From Halovivax cerinus (GTDB lineage: Archaea > Halobacteriota > Halobacteria > Halobacteriales > Natrialbaceae), in NCBI RefSeq assembly GCF_024498195.1, contig NZ_CP101824.1, positions 1,178,001 through 1,242,000 of the forward strand: a stretch of DNA of 64,000 nt, in the 5' to 3' direction. The notes beneath the pieces were generated by a model, which worked only from the letters and a program-made list of their open reading frames with translations, was not told the DNA's origin and did no database searches. A program made the position numbers and the translations under genes. This document shows, piece after piece, positions 17,871 through 26,306 of the stretch (position 1 is the first letter of the stretch; every line of letters begins with the position of its first letter).

Positions 17871-19672
17871 ATGACCAGGCGCAAACGTCGCCGCTCACGC
17901 CGGTCGTCGACGTCGGACGAACGCGAGTCGAACGAAACGTCCCGATCGCGCCGGCGTGCCCGATCCGAGTCCGCCGACCCGATGGCACCCGGCCCGATTG
18001 GGGTGCCCGTGATAGGAGCCGGACAGCAGACGCTCGACGAACCAGTCTCGCTCGGCCCGGCGGCGAGCGAGCGCGCGTCCGAACTCATCGCCGAGTTCCA
18101 GAATCGACCCGACGAGATCCCCATCGACAACAACCGGCAGAACCTGGCGTCGCACAAGCGGAACTGGGACGCCCACGAGGCGACTAGCCCAGCGGGCGAC
18201 GCCGGCGTGCCCGACTCCGTTCGTGACGTGATTTCCTCGTCGGGGCAGTCGCTCGACGCGTCCGTTCAGCGTGCAGTGGAGGACCAGATGGGCGACTCGT
18301 TCGGTGACGTCCGGATTCACGCGGGACCGAATGCGGCGAACGCCTGCGAGGACATCAACGCGCGGGCATTTACGGTCGCAAATCACATCGCGTTCAATTC
18401 TGGGGAGTACGATCCGGAAAGTCCGGAGGGCCAGCACCTGCTGGCGCACGAGTTAGCGCACGTGAGGCAGCAGCCGGGCGGCGCGAACGGAGTGAGGGCC
18501 GCCGGAGGAGCGAGCGGGAGGAACGGAGTGACGACACGCGAGCCGGGTGGGGCCCTCTCGATGATGCCGCAGGAGGGAGTGGAGCTGGAGATCGATCCCG
18601 ATCCGCAACTGGAGCGCGAGGCGGAAGAGACCGCCGAGCGCGTCATGACTGGGGAGGAGGTAGGAATACAGCGGCTGAAAGACACCGAAATACATGTCCA
18701 GCGATTGAGTGAAGACGCAAACGAAACGCTTCGAGAACTCCAGGAAAAATACGAGTTCTCGACGCTTACCGAAGAAGACGTCCGTGAGATCATCGAAAAT
18801 ATCCCGTTCGACCTCGACGACCTCGACGAACCTGAACGGATCAGACAGCTCTTCCAAGAGGGTAGTCACCAGCAGGACTCTCACGCCGAACTGCTGATCG
18901 TAGTCAAGACGCTGTTCGAACACGTCCGGAAAGTCGAAGGCGAAACCGACCCACGGAGGAAGGGCTCTCTGTTACCGGTCGCGGGCGAAAACGAAGAGCA
19001 AGCGTTACTATCGCTTGCTGATGGGATAACCGTCGAAACGATTCACCACGAACTCGGGCACGCGTTGGCGGATTCCTATGGGTACGGGTTCAGAGCAAAG
19101 AGCCATACGTGACGGTTCGCGACCGCTACGATGTCAACAAGAACAACTTTCCGAATGTACCTGAATCAGAGTACGAGAGCCACCAATTGAAGCAACTTGA
19201 GGACCAGGAGGTTCCCGGAGCTGTCGAACAGCTCGTCGAAGCGGTCAACGAAAGTTGGGAACGAATGCAAGCGGCAGGCAAATCAGCCTCGGAGAACGTC
19301 CACATGTACACGTTCCATTCGTTCGATGATATCGACAACTACGCTGCAACCCACGCACACGAAGTTCTCGCTCACCTCCACGAGGGTATGCAATCCGACG
19401 ATCTCGAACATCCTGCGAATTGGTTCTACCGGCACGGAGGCCTGTTACGAGCGTACGTGGAGGTTTTCGAACCATCGGAGACGAAGAAGGGATTGATCTC
19501 GTACCTCCACAAGCAGGATCCGGACGCGAGTCCGTTCCAGCACAACCCCTATCCGTCCGTAACACCAAACGAGAGAGAAATTCGCTTCTGGAAACGAGAC
19601 GTGAAACACGATCTCGAACGGATGGACAAGTTTCAGCAAGGCCCTGAATACTACGAACACGAAAATTACTAG
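17871..19672 (+). pseudogene. DUF4157 effector with zincin toxin domain, frameshifted
   Basis: The first frame (17871-19112, 413 aa) starts with an Arg-rich tail (MTRRKRRRSRRSS), then DUF4157/eCIS-core (about 110-200, HELAH at about 192-196), a Gly-rich insert, and a toxin region ending in HHELGH (H393-H397) shortly before a stop. The continuation lies in the -1 frame up to 19672. Read in that frame across the junction it gives SKEPYVTVRDRYDVN and later THAHEVLAHLHEG, a candidate third-ligand helix. An extra AG in TTCAGAGCAAAG (about 19090-19096) would explain the shift. A GTGA overlap at 19109 also allows two coupled proteins, but splitting a zincin after its HExxH is not sensible. IS copy 1 separates the gene from its promoter, so it is probably silent. 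Confidence 0.75.
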
Positions 19673-19683
19673 GTGTTGCTAAC

Positions 19684-19959
19684 ATGGGAAGATTCATTCG
19701 GCTCTTGGAAGATGGCGAGGAGGTCGGTGAGATCAACCTGGATACGAGCACCGGTACGTACTCCGGCTCGAACGAGTACATCGAGTATCTGGTAGAGAAG
19801 ATCAATGACGGTATCACGAAGAGAGAGGTCGGCGAAGCTCCTGAAGACAGTCCGTTACGCTCCCAATGGACGACGACGAGGACGGGTGACGATCTGAAGG
19901 AGTACGTGCTGCGGAAGTTGGACGGAGAAGGAGTCTCGTACGACCTCGTCGAAGTGTAG
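19684..19959 (+). CDS. Small acidic protein, candidate immunity to zincin effector
   Basis: 91 aa starting MGRFIRLLEDGEEVGEINLD, predicted alpha/beta, cytosolic, no motif I recognise. It begins 12 bp after the effector frame ends on the same strand, where immunity genes sit in polymorphic toxin loci. GC content is lower than that of core genes. Role inferred from position only. Confidence 0.6.
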   Translation: MGRFIRLLEDGEEVGEINLDTSTGTYSGSNEYIEYLVEKINDGITKREVGEAPEDSPLRSQWTTTRTGDDLKEYVLRKLDGEGVSYDLVEV

Positions 19960-19981
19960 TGCAGTATACCCTGTCCGTTCG

Positions 19982-20266
19982 GTGTGCCGCCACTGTTCGA
20001 TACTGGCGACCCCAATCTACCATCTGATACGCAAAGTAGACGAGGTACCGCTCGATCAGGATGACTGGTGTAAGGGGCACAAGCCAGAGCGAGAGTATTG
20101 GTACTTGGTCGAGTACTATCTGAGGGGGATAATCACCCGTGAGGAGATCTTATCGGAGTATAGGAACCCAGATCACTACCAGCCTGAATGTCGACACGCG
20201 AGCAGTTCCGGACAGCACGAGGAGGAAGGTGAATACTGGGCCGACAAGTGGGGACCTCTTGAGTGA
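19982..20266 (+). pseudogene. GH-E-type nuclease toxin tip, truncated (left)
   Basis: 94 codons from a GTG. The core DDWCKGHKPEREYWYLVEYY followed by LRGIITREEILSEYRNPDHY is the C-terminal end of a GH-E (HNH/endonuclease VII-like) toxin domain, with the conserved Gly-His and Glu. It aligns closely with the remnant at 57790-59211. There is no DUF4157 or delivery region in front of it, so it is a displaced toxin tip. It ends 6 bp before the ankyrin gene. Upstream the frame continues without a good start. Confidence 0.65.
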
Positions 20267-20272
20267 GAAACA

Positions 20273-20788
20273 ATGAGTGAGAACGGACCGGACAATTTGT
20301 ACATTAGTACCGATATCGAGAACGCGATAATCCAGGGAGAGAAGGCGACGTTCGATAAACTCATCGACGACGCCGATCTGACTCACCGAGCTGACAATGG
20401 TAGTACCCTCTTGCATCAGGCGGCTATTTCGGGTCGTCTAGAAATGGCACGGGAGCTACTTGATCGAGGGATCGATTTGGATGCACAGAACGATGGAGGT
20501 ATTACCCCGTTGCTTCTCGCTTTGAAAGTTGAGGAATATGATACAGCTGAGATGTTGCTTGATGCAGGCGCTGATCCGAACATCCTCGATAACAGGGATC
20601 GGTCTCCGCTCATGATGGCGTTCATGAAGGGAACGGAGGGTCGGGAGTGCATGAAGCAACTCCTCGAGCACGGTGCTGATCCGACCTTGTCGGATGCATC
20701 CGGTCGTGATCCGGTGGACTGTGTGTTGGAGTGGGCGAGGGAACTTGGGAAGACGGACGCGGTGGAGCTCATGGAGTCGTACGTCTAG
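20273..20788 (+). CDS. Ankyrin-repeat protein, probable immunity to GH-E toxin (left)
   Basis: 171 aa with about four ankyrin repeats. The clearest are NGSTLLHQAAISGRLEMARE, GGITPLLLALKVEEYDTAEM and DRSPLMMAFMKG...LLEHGADPTL. It follows the GH-E tip directly. A paralogue (57305-57793) stands in the same position behind the other GH-E remnant and overlaps its stop codon. Ankyrin proteins are known immunity partners in bacterial polymorphic toxin systems, so I infer it neutralises the nuclease. Confidence 0.8.
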   Translation: MSENGPDNLYISTDIENAIIQGEKATFDKLIDDADLTHRADNGSTLLHQAAISGRLEMARELLDRGIDLDAQNDGGITPLLLALKVEEYDTAEMLLDAGADPNILDNRDRSPLMMAFMKGTEGRECMKQLLEHGADPTLSDASGRDPVDCVLEWARELGKTDAVELMESYV

Positions 20789-20829
20789 GCGGGTCGGCTC
20801 GGTCACGACGAGGAGGAGTTATCGCTGGT

Positions 20830-20916
20830 ATGGACGGGGACATCATCACGGCCTACCCCGTCGAGGGACCACGAACGCCGGTCTGGAAACCGAATTCCGG
20901 GTGGGAAAATGTCTGA
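20830..20916 (+). pseudogene. C-terminal stub of a toxin domain (BECR-like?)
   Basis: The open frame before the next immunity candidate ends MDGDIITAYPVEGPRTPVWK then PNSGWENV and stops inside that gene's start (8-bp overlap). A D/G-x-I-x-TAYP ending followed by a short Trp-rich tail resembles the last strand of barnase/EndoU/colicin-type RNase toxins. Upstream codons in this frame are not protein-like, so only the tip remains. Confidence 0.4.
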
Positions 20917-21406
20917 AAACGGCTTTCGGTACGAAGTAACGTACGACGAAGCGTTCGAGGAACAGGTACGGCAAGGAGATGTTAATCCGCTCTGTGAACT
21001 ACGAATCGTCGTCAATGGCGGCGATCTGGCCGGAGCACCGCCGGGGGAGTCATACATCGACGACTACATCTTCTACCACTTCAGGAAAGTAGCCTCCGCC
21101 ATCCCCGAAGTCCTCGACGGAAACGACCGAGAGCTACAACTCTATAGTGTCCCAGAGTATCTGGTACTACGCCCCCACAACGGAACCGTTTCCGTCTCGT
21201 TGCTTTCTCCGACCGAAATCGAGGGAGGGGACGACCACCGTGGTGTGACCGTCCCGAAAGAAGAACTGGTCCACGGAATCGTAGATGCAGTCGAAGCGTA
21301 TTACACCGCCCTGACGGATGTAGATACATCATTGAAGGCTGATGAGAACGTTTCCGAATTACTCGCGACTGTCGACTCAATTCGTGAAACAGCGTATTAT
21401 GGGTGA
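20909..21406 (+). CDS. Orphan immunity-like protein
   Basis: 165 aa, acidic, starting MSENGFRYEVTYDEAFEEQV. It has a predicted alpha/beta fold with a C-terminal helical region (HGIVDAVEAYYTALTDVDTS). I do not recognise the family. The start overlaps the stub of a toxin frame, which is how immunity genes are coupled to toxins. The N-terminal MSEN(G) is shared with the ankyrin gene upstream. Confidence 0.6.
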   Translation: MSENGFRYEVTYDEAFEEQVRQGDVNPLCELRIVVNGGDLAGAPPGESYIDDYIFYHFRKVASAIPEVLDGNDRELQLYSVPEYLVLRPHNGTVSVSLLSPTEIEGGDDHRGVTVPKEELVHGIVDAVEAYYTALTDVDTSLKADENVSELLATVDSIRETAYYG

Positions 21407-21736
21407 AGCTTCCGACGGTTTCGTAGTTGAATGATGGACTATCTTGTCACAGGATCGGATTCGGCCGCCAGTTGGCTCACGTCAATCAGCAACCTGTTTT
21501 GACGATTTCGGTGCTTCCAAAAGACAATTTCGCGTAAGAGATCGACCCGATCCGCAGCCCGAATGGGGACCGAGGCGGCCACTCCACGGGGATTCTGTAT
21601 AACTGCTGGTCACCATACCGCTACTGGCGGAGTCGTAGCGTCTTCGGCACCAGTCCGGTTCGATCTCGCCGATTGAACTCAATATTTTGAACCACACCAA
21701 AAAATACTACACTACCGGCCGCCAAGCGACGAGTGT
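21407..21736. other. Intergenic region, end of left cassette array
   Basis: 330 bp with lower GC than the core. An AT-rich stretch (CAATATTTTG and AAAAAATACTAC, about 21682-21712) just before the next gene is its likely promoter. A 72-codon minus-strand frame (21482-21700) is Ser-rich and unsupported. No repeat or RNA gene recognised. Confidence 0.45.
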
Positions 21737-22255
21737 ATGCCCTCCAGTTCGGACGGTCACGCGGCGAAACTCACGCGCCTCCGTGACGTCGCCATGACGG
21801 TCAGGGAACCGAGAAACGCGGGAGAGATCGCCGAGGCAGCTGACCTGTCACCGAATACCGCCCGAAAATACCTCGACCAGCTCGTCGAGTCAGGCGTCCT
21901 CGAAACCGTCGATGCCGGACGCGAAACGCGCTACGCGCCGGATAGAAAGCGCCAGTACCTCGACCACCTCCGGGAGTCGATCGAGACGTACTCGAAGGAC
22001 GCCCTCGCGAACGAACTCGACGCGATCAGGGACGATATCGATGACTACCGCCGGACGTACGACGTCGAAACGCCGGACGAACTGCGCGCGAGCGTCGGCG
22101 ACGACGGCGTCGACGCGACAGATCGCGAGCACCGTCTTCGCGACGCCGAAGACTGGACCTACTTCGAACGGCGCGCGACCATGCTGCAGGAAGCGATCAC
22201 TCTCTACGACTCGCTCGACGCGGCCGGTCGTGACTGCCCGGGTATCTCGGCGTAG
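21737..22255 (+). CDS. Winged-helix regulator (DUF7342-like), antitoxin-like
   Basis: 172 aa. An N-terminal winged helix (EIAEAADLSPNTARKYLDQL with VESGVLETVDAGRETRYAP as the wing) is followed by a long charged coiled region (about 70-170). Its stop is immediately followed by the next ATG (TAG-ATG). Such HTH proteins in haloarchaea often pair with a small downstream protein and act as antitoxin or self-repressor. An AT-rich TATA-like stretch lies about 30 bp upstream. Confidence 0.8.
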   Translation: MPSSSDGHAAKLTRLRDVAMTVREPRNAGEIAEAADLSPNTARKYLDQLVESGVLETVDAGRETRYAPDRKRQYLDHLRESIETYSKDALANELDAIRDDIDDYRRTYDVETPDELRASVGDDGVDATDREHRLRDAEDWTYFERRATMLQEAITLYDSLDAAGRDCPGISA

Positions 22256-22714
22256 ATGGTTCCCGGCGACACGCACCTCGACCGGTTCGAGATTCACAAG
22301 CGATTTCGGAACCGACTCGAACGTGCGCCGTTCGTCAAACATGTTCGGGCACGCCCGAGTCCGATGCGTCCAACTCATCTCGTCGTGACGATCGATACGA
22401 CGGCCTGGTTCGATGTGGACTATCGGTCGGATACGGCGACGCTCGAAGTCGAGTGGCGACCTCGTGAGGGGCGTGACTGGTTCCGTATTCAGTACGCCGA
22501 AGCGGGAGCGGACTGGTCCTGCGGGTGGCATCAGGACGGCACGCACGACGATTTCGGCCCGAACCACTTCCAGGTGGATTGCGATAGGTGGGGCGAGTCA
22601 CGTCGGGAACCCTGTGACTTCGACGATCCGAACCCGATGGCGGTACTAGAGTGGTGCCTCGCAACGCTCCAACGACGAGTGCCATCGCTGCCCGAACGAG
22701 ATCACGCGGCGTAG
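22256..22714 (+). CDS. Small protein paired with HTH regulator, toxin-like
   Basis: 152 aa beginning MVPGDTHLDRFEIHKRFRNR. A beta-rich centre (TLEVEWRPREGRDWFRIQYA) is followed by SCGWHQDGTHDDFGPNHFQV with clustered His. The two-gene layout and His-containing beta domain recall TumE-like toxins next to TumA-like HTH antitoxins, but similarity is only in outline. Function not assigned. It directly abuts the upstream gene. Confidence 0.6.
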   Translation: MVPGDTHLDRFEIHKRFRNRLERAPFVKHVRARPSPMRPTHLVVTIDTTAWFDVDYRSDTATLEVEWRPREGRDWFRIQYAEAGADWSCGWHQDGTHDDFGPNHFQVDCDRWGESRREPCDFDDPNPMAVLEWCLATLQRRVPSLPERDHAA

Positions 22715-22741
22715 ACCTGCCAGGGAGGAGCCGACCGACCG

Positions 22742-23785
22742 TCACCCCCGGACGACCGAAACAGCGACGCGATCGCCCACCGCGAACGGCCGATCCGGGC
22801 AGATCAGCTTCGCGCCGAACCGGGCGTCGCGGGCACAAGAGAACGAAAGTCCAGTCACCGCCTCGCCGTCGACACGAACCGTCGCGTCGCGCCAGTCGAT
22901 CGTCCGGCCGTCGGCGCGACCGATGTCGTCCCCGTTCAGCCGGACTACGTGTTCCGGTTCGTCGTCCGTGTCCCGTCCACCGCCAGCTGCGGGATCGGCG
23001 TCCTCTGCGGGGGTGTCCATCCGTTGCGGTCCCGCTCCTCGGCCGAGCACGCCGCCGGTGTCGTAGTGCGGGAGCCCGCCGTCCAGCACGCCACCGCCGT
23101 CGGCGGCGATACCGACCCACTCGTCGCCTGGGGCCGGGTGTGCGGGCGTGTCGAGGATCGCGTACGTCTCGCCGGTCGCGACGACCGTCCCCGTTCCGTC
23201 CCAGGGGAGCGGGCGAACGTCGACGCCGAGGTCGACCGGGAGGGATCCCGTTGCCCGGTGCAGGTTCCGATCCGGGGCCCGGAACCCGACGTGGAGGTGG
23301 GTGCCGACCCAGGGAGCGAAGAAGCCCGCGCGGACGAGTCGGCCGAGGTCGTCGCCGATCGCGACGCGGTCGCCCGCTTCGACCGCCGGGTCGACGTGGA
23401 GGATTCGGGCGACGAGTCCGCGTGCAGACGCCGGCTCCTCCACGTCGACGAGAATCAGGTGGTCGTGTTCGGGTGCGTAGGGTTTCGGCGGTGCGCTGAC
23501 GGTCCGCGTCTCGCGAACGATGCCCGCGACGGGTGACGGGGCGTCGGTCGCGAGTCCGGCGGCGGGATCGCTGTCGCCGGGATAGAGGTCGATCGCACAC
23601 CCCGCGTCGTGGGCGGGATACGGCGAGTTGTACAGCGAGAACCGCCGGTACCGGTCCAGGACCCGGTCGCCGAGGACGACGCGTCTCGCCTCGCCGACGT
23701 CTCGGTCACTCGCTGGCCCGCGGTCGCGGTCGACATCGACGCCGTCCAGCGACCGTCCGTGACGGGTCGCGTCCCCATCGTCCAT
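22742..23785 (-). CDS. M23-peptidase-like (duplicated hybrid motif) protein
   Basis: 347 aa. The first ~180 residues look like an M23/LytM fold: PAHDAGCAIDLYPGD offers His/Asp ligands, GLVARILHVDPAVEAGDRVAIGDDLG is the hybrid barrel, and WVGTHLHVGF carries the HxH. The rest includes a Gly/Asp-rich linker and a beta domain ending RVAVSVVRG. Archaea lack murein, so peptidase action on peptidoglycan is not expected in self; a structural or carrier role is also possible. No signal peptide is visible. It is divergent from the lipoate-ligase-like gene. Confidence 0.65.
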   Translation of the reverse strand: MDDGDATRHGRSLDGVDVDRDRGPASDRDVGEARRVVLGDRVLDRYRRFSLYNSPYPAHDAGCAIDLYPGDSDPAAGLATDAPSPVAGIVRETRTVSAPPKPYAPEHDHLILVDVEEPASARGLVARILHVDPAVEAGDRVAIGDDLGRLVRAGFFAPWVGTHLHVGFRAPDRNLHRATGSLPVDLGVDVRPLPWDGTGTVVATGETYAILDTPAHPAPGDEWVGIAADGGGVLDGGLPHYDTGGVLGRGAGPQRMDTPAEDADPAAGGGRDTDDEPEHVVRLNGDDIGRADGRTIDWRDATVRVDGEAVTGLSFSCARDARFGAKLICPDRPFAVGDRVAVSVVRG

Positions 23786-23840
23786 CGCCCACACGTGCGA
23801 GTCGCGTAGGTTTACCTCGTTCGGGTTCGAACCGTGAGTC

Positions 23841-24581
23841 GTGACGGTCTATCTCTATCGCGGGCGCGGCGAGACCATCGACGCCGACCGCGAGGTGAGC
23901 CGGGGCCTGCTCGATCACGCGGCCGAGGGTGACCGGGCGGTGCGCGTCTGGGTTCCCCACCGGCGGGTCGCGTTCGGCCGTCGGGACGCCAATCGAGAGG
24001 GGTACGAGGCCGCCCGCCGCGCCGCGAGAGACCGCGGTTTTCGGCCCGTCGGCCGTCGCGTTGGGGGGCGGGCGGTGGCCTACGACGGGGAGACGACGCT
24101 GGCGTTCGCCCGCGCGGAACCCGTCTCCGACCTTCGATCCGGCATCCAGGACCGGTACGAGACGCTGACGGCAGACGTCGTGGCCGCACTCGACGAGGCG
24201 GGGGTCGCAGTCGTGGAGGGCGAACCGCCCGACTCGTTCTGTCCCGGTACCCACTCACTGCGGCTGCCCGACGGTGGGAAAGTCGTCGGACTCGCCCAGC
24301 GAGTCACCGCCGACGGCGCGCTCGGCGCCGGCATCGTCCTCGTCGACGGTTGTGGAGAACTCGCCTCCGTCCTGGGGGACGTCTACCGGGCACTCGACGT
24401 CGCGTTCGATCCGGAGTCGGTCGGCTGCGTCGGTCCCGCACTCACAGAGCCGGTCGACGTTCCGACCGCGGCCGTCCGGCAAGCCCTCGAACGGTCGCTC
24501 TGCAGCCCGGTGGCCGCGCGCCGAGAGTGCGATCCCGGGGTCGACGTGGCGGTTCGGTCCGTCGGTTCCGATCCGGCCTGA
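23841..24581 (+). CDS. Lipoate-protein ligase / octanoyltransferase-like protein
   Basis: 246 aa from a GTG. It has the biotin/lipoate ligase A/B fold: RAVRVWVPHRRVAFGRRDA, a basic RRVGGRAVAYDGETTLAFA (the family's RRxSGGGAVYHD-type motif, here GGRAVAY), and PGTHSLRLPDGGKVVGLAQR with the conserved Lys. It probably transfers an acyl cofactor to a carrier protein. The lipoyl motif is somewhat degenerate, so substrate is uncertain. It is not an obvious part of the eCIS. Confidence 0.75.
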   Translation: MTVYLYRGRGETIDADREVSRGLLDHAAEGDRAVRVWVPHRRVAFGRRDANREGYEAARRAARDRGFRPVGRRVGGRAVAYDGETTLAFARAEPVSDLRSGIQDRYETLTADVVAALDEAGVAVVEGEPPDSFCPGTHSLRLPDGGKVVGLAQRVTADGALGAGIVLVDGCGELASVLGDVYRALDVAFDPESVGCVGPALTEPVDVPTAAVRQALERSLCSPVAARRECDPGVDVAVRSVGSDPA

Positions 24582-24663
24582 CGGTCTCGCGAGGTCGGCC
24601 CGATCTGTCGGTCGGTTTGCCGGGCGTAGAATCACTCACTCGCACACACTTTATTTCGAACGA

Positions 24664-24741
24664 ACACATACACACATACATACACACACCCCCACCCACA
24701 CACACCCACCCACACACACACACTCTCTCTCTCTCTCTCTC
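24664..24741 (+). repeat. Simple-sequence tract (CA-rich then CT)n
   Basis: About 78 bp. A CA/CCA/CATA tract (24664-24722) passes directly into (CT)9 (24723-24741). Such microsatellites are rare in archaeal genomes. It lies in non-coding DNA between the lipoate-ligase-like gene and the first eCIS gene. CA/TG tracts can form Z-DNA, pyrimidine mirror tracts can form triplexes, and both are prone to slippage. Confidence 0.95.
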
Positions 24742-24947
24742 GATCGTGTACCGTCACCGTTCGTCCCGACGTGATCGAGATTCGACTCACCATCGCGCCG
24801 GCCGTTCGTCCCGGGCGAGGCCTCGACGCTGCTCTCCGGTGTAGTTGCCGAGCGTACGATATAGACATTTTACGATATTGGAGCAGAACCTTATCGGTTC
24901 TCGGCCGTCACAGAATAACGTATACGATCTGATTTATTGAATCAACG

Positions 24948-24956
24948 TATTTATAT
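24948..24956 (+). promoter_or_regulatory. TATA-like element before eCIS membrane-protein gene
   Basis: TATTTATAT in an AT-rich stretch (24930-24960), the best promoter candidate in the 486-bp gap 24582-25067. The transcript would have a leader of about 85 nt, and a purine-rich GGAGGGGAG lies 4 bp before the ATG at 25068, an unusually clear ribosome-binding site for a haloarchaeon. Confidence 0.5.
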
Positions 24957-25067
24957 TTCCCCGGTGATTTCAGGACACTATCCGAATCGTATGACGCGGA
25001 GTGTCGCAGGGAGGCGGAGTCTGGAACGCCACGCTACCACAGAGTGGCGGGACCCGGAGGGGAGCCG

Positions 25068-26183
25068 ATGAACGCGCTTCTCGGTCCGGTGACGAAGGGT
25101 GTTCGCCGCGTCGCGACGAAGTGGCTGGCACCGATCTTGCCCGTCCTTCTGAGTGCCGTATTACTCGGGCTGATCGCGGTCGTGCTGGTCGAACCGACGG
25201 GTCTCGTCGAACGGGTCCCGTCGACGACGGTCCCGGTCGTCGGGTGGTCGGTCGCGCCGAAGGCCCTCGTGTTCGTCGGCGTGACGGCGACGGGTCTCGT
25301 GGTGGGCGGGATCTGTCTCCTCGGCTACCGATACCACGACGAACTCACCACCTACTGGAACACCTACTCCGCGTGGGCTCAGGCGGTGCTCGTGGGCTTT
25401 CTCGCCGCGACGCTGGTCGCAATCGGGTGCTACGGTGCGGCCCTCTTCGATCGAGTACCGACGTACGCCACGTTGCTCGGTTTTCTCGTCACCTGGCCGG
25501 TCGCCGCAGGTGTCGTCTTACTCTTCGACAGACGGAGCGACGGCGATGGCTCCTCCGCCTTCTCGTCTGTGAAGACTGGCTACGTCCACACACGCGGCCT
25601 CGAGAGCCGGACGCTGTCGTTGATCGTTGGTTTCCTCGGGGCGATGGCCGGCGGCCTGTCGCTGTGGTACGCCTGGCGGTGGTACACCGGGGATCCGTCG
25701 TTTCCCGCGATCGTCGCCGTGACCGTCTCGCTCTGGATCGTGATCACGCTCGTCGTCTACAACCGGTACGAGGCGTCGTCGATCGAACGCACGGATATCT
25801 CGATCGTCACGGTTCGGACGCCCGAATCCAGACCCACTCGTGAACTGACGATCAAGAACGGTGCGAGTACGTCCGTCGACCTGGCCGAGTCACGAATCCG
25901 TGACACCTCGTTCGAACTCTACCGACTCGGCGTGGCAATCACGTTGCGTCCGGGCGCCACGTGTACGTTCGAGATCCCCGAAACCTTCACACTCGAACCG
26001 AACGACGAGTCGATCGACCTGCCGCTTGGGTACAGCCTAAAGCGGGGTGGCGAGACGCCGACGCTCTTTACGCGATCGGGCGACATATACGCGCTCGACC
26101 TGGCTGACGGCGCGATGGGGGACCCGGAATCCGACGCCACGATGGAATCCGAACCGGATGCCGATCTCGTCGCCCAGGAGTGA
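25068..26183 (+). CDS. Membrane protein at head of eCIS locus
   Basis: 371 aa. Transmembrane segments appear at about residues 20-42 (LPVLLSAVLLGLIAVVLV), 63-88, 105-128, 133-152 and two more around 183-240. A soluble C-terminal domain of about 130 residues follows (RELTIKNGASTSVDLAESRI, then beta strands), ending in an acidic tail. The start is the ATG behind the GGAGGGGAG site; a GTG at 25044 is less likely. No family recognised. Its position suggests envelope anchoring or release of the injection particle, or an unrelated envelope role. Confidence 0.75.
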   Translation: MNALLGPVTKGVRRVATKWLAPILPVLLSAVLLGLIAVVLVEPTGLVERVPSTTVPVVGWSVAPKALVFVGVTATGLVVGGICLLGYRYHDELTTYWNTYSAWAQAVLVGFLAATLVAIGCYGAALFDRVPTYATLLGFLVTWPVAAGVVLLFDRRSDGDGSSAFSSVKTGYVHTRGLESRTLSLIVGFLGAMAGGLSLWYAWRWYTGDPSFPAIVAVTVSLWIVITLVVYNRYEASSIERTDISIVTVRTPESRPTRELTIKNGASTSVDLAESRIRDTSFELYRLGVAITLRPGATCTFEIPETFTLEPNDESIDLPLGYSLKRGGETPTLFTRSGDIYALDLADGAMGDPESDATMESEPDADLVAQE

Positions 26184-26306
26184 TCGAACCCGATACCGAA
26201 ACAGACTCGATCGTCTCGATTCAATTCGTTACAGGGAAAATACTAAAACAACTCTTTACAAATACGAACCCATGCGCGACTCGTCGTTGCGTTCGTGATT
26301 TCACCG

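Larger units (their letters stand above)
16128..18700. repeat. Left arm of large imperfect inverted repeat
   Basis: It holds, from outside in: DUF7576 gene, coupled small ORF, structured element, AT-rich promoter motif, IS insertion, and the Arg-rich plus DUF4157 part of an effector. The mirror image lies at about 61900-63466. About 100 bp (16690-16787) are not shared. The IS is unique to this position in the arm. Confidence 0.8.
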
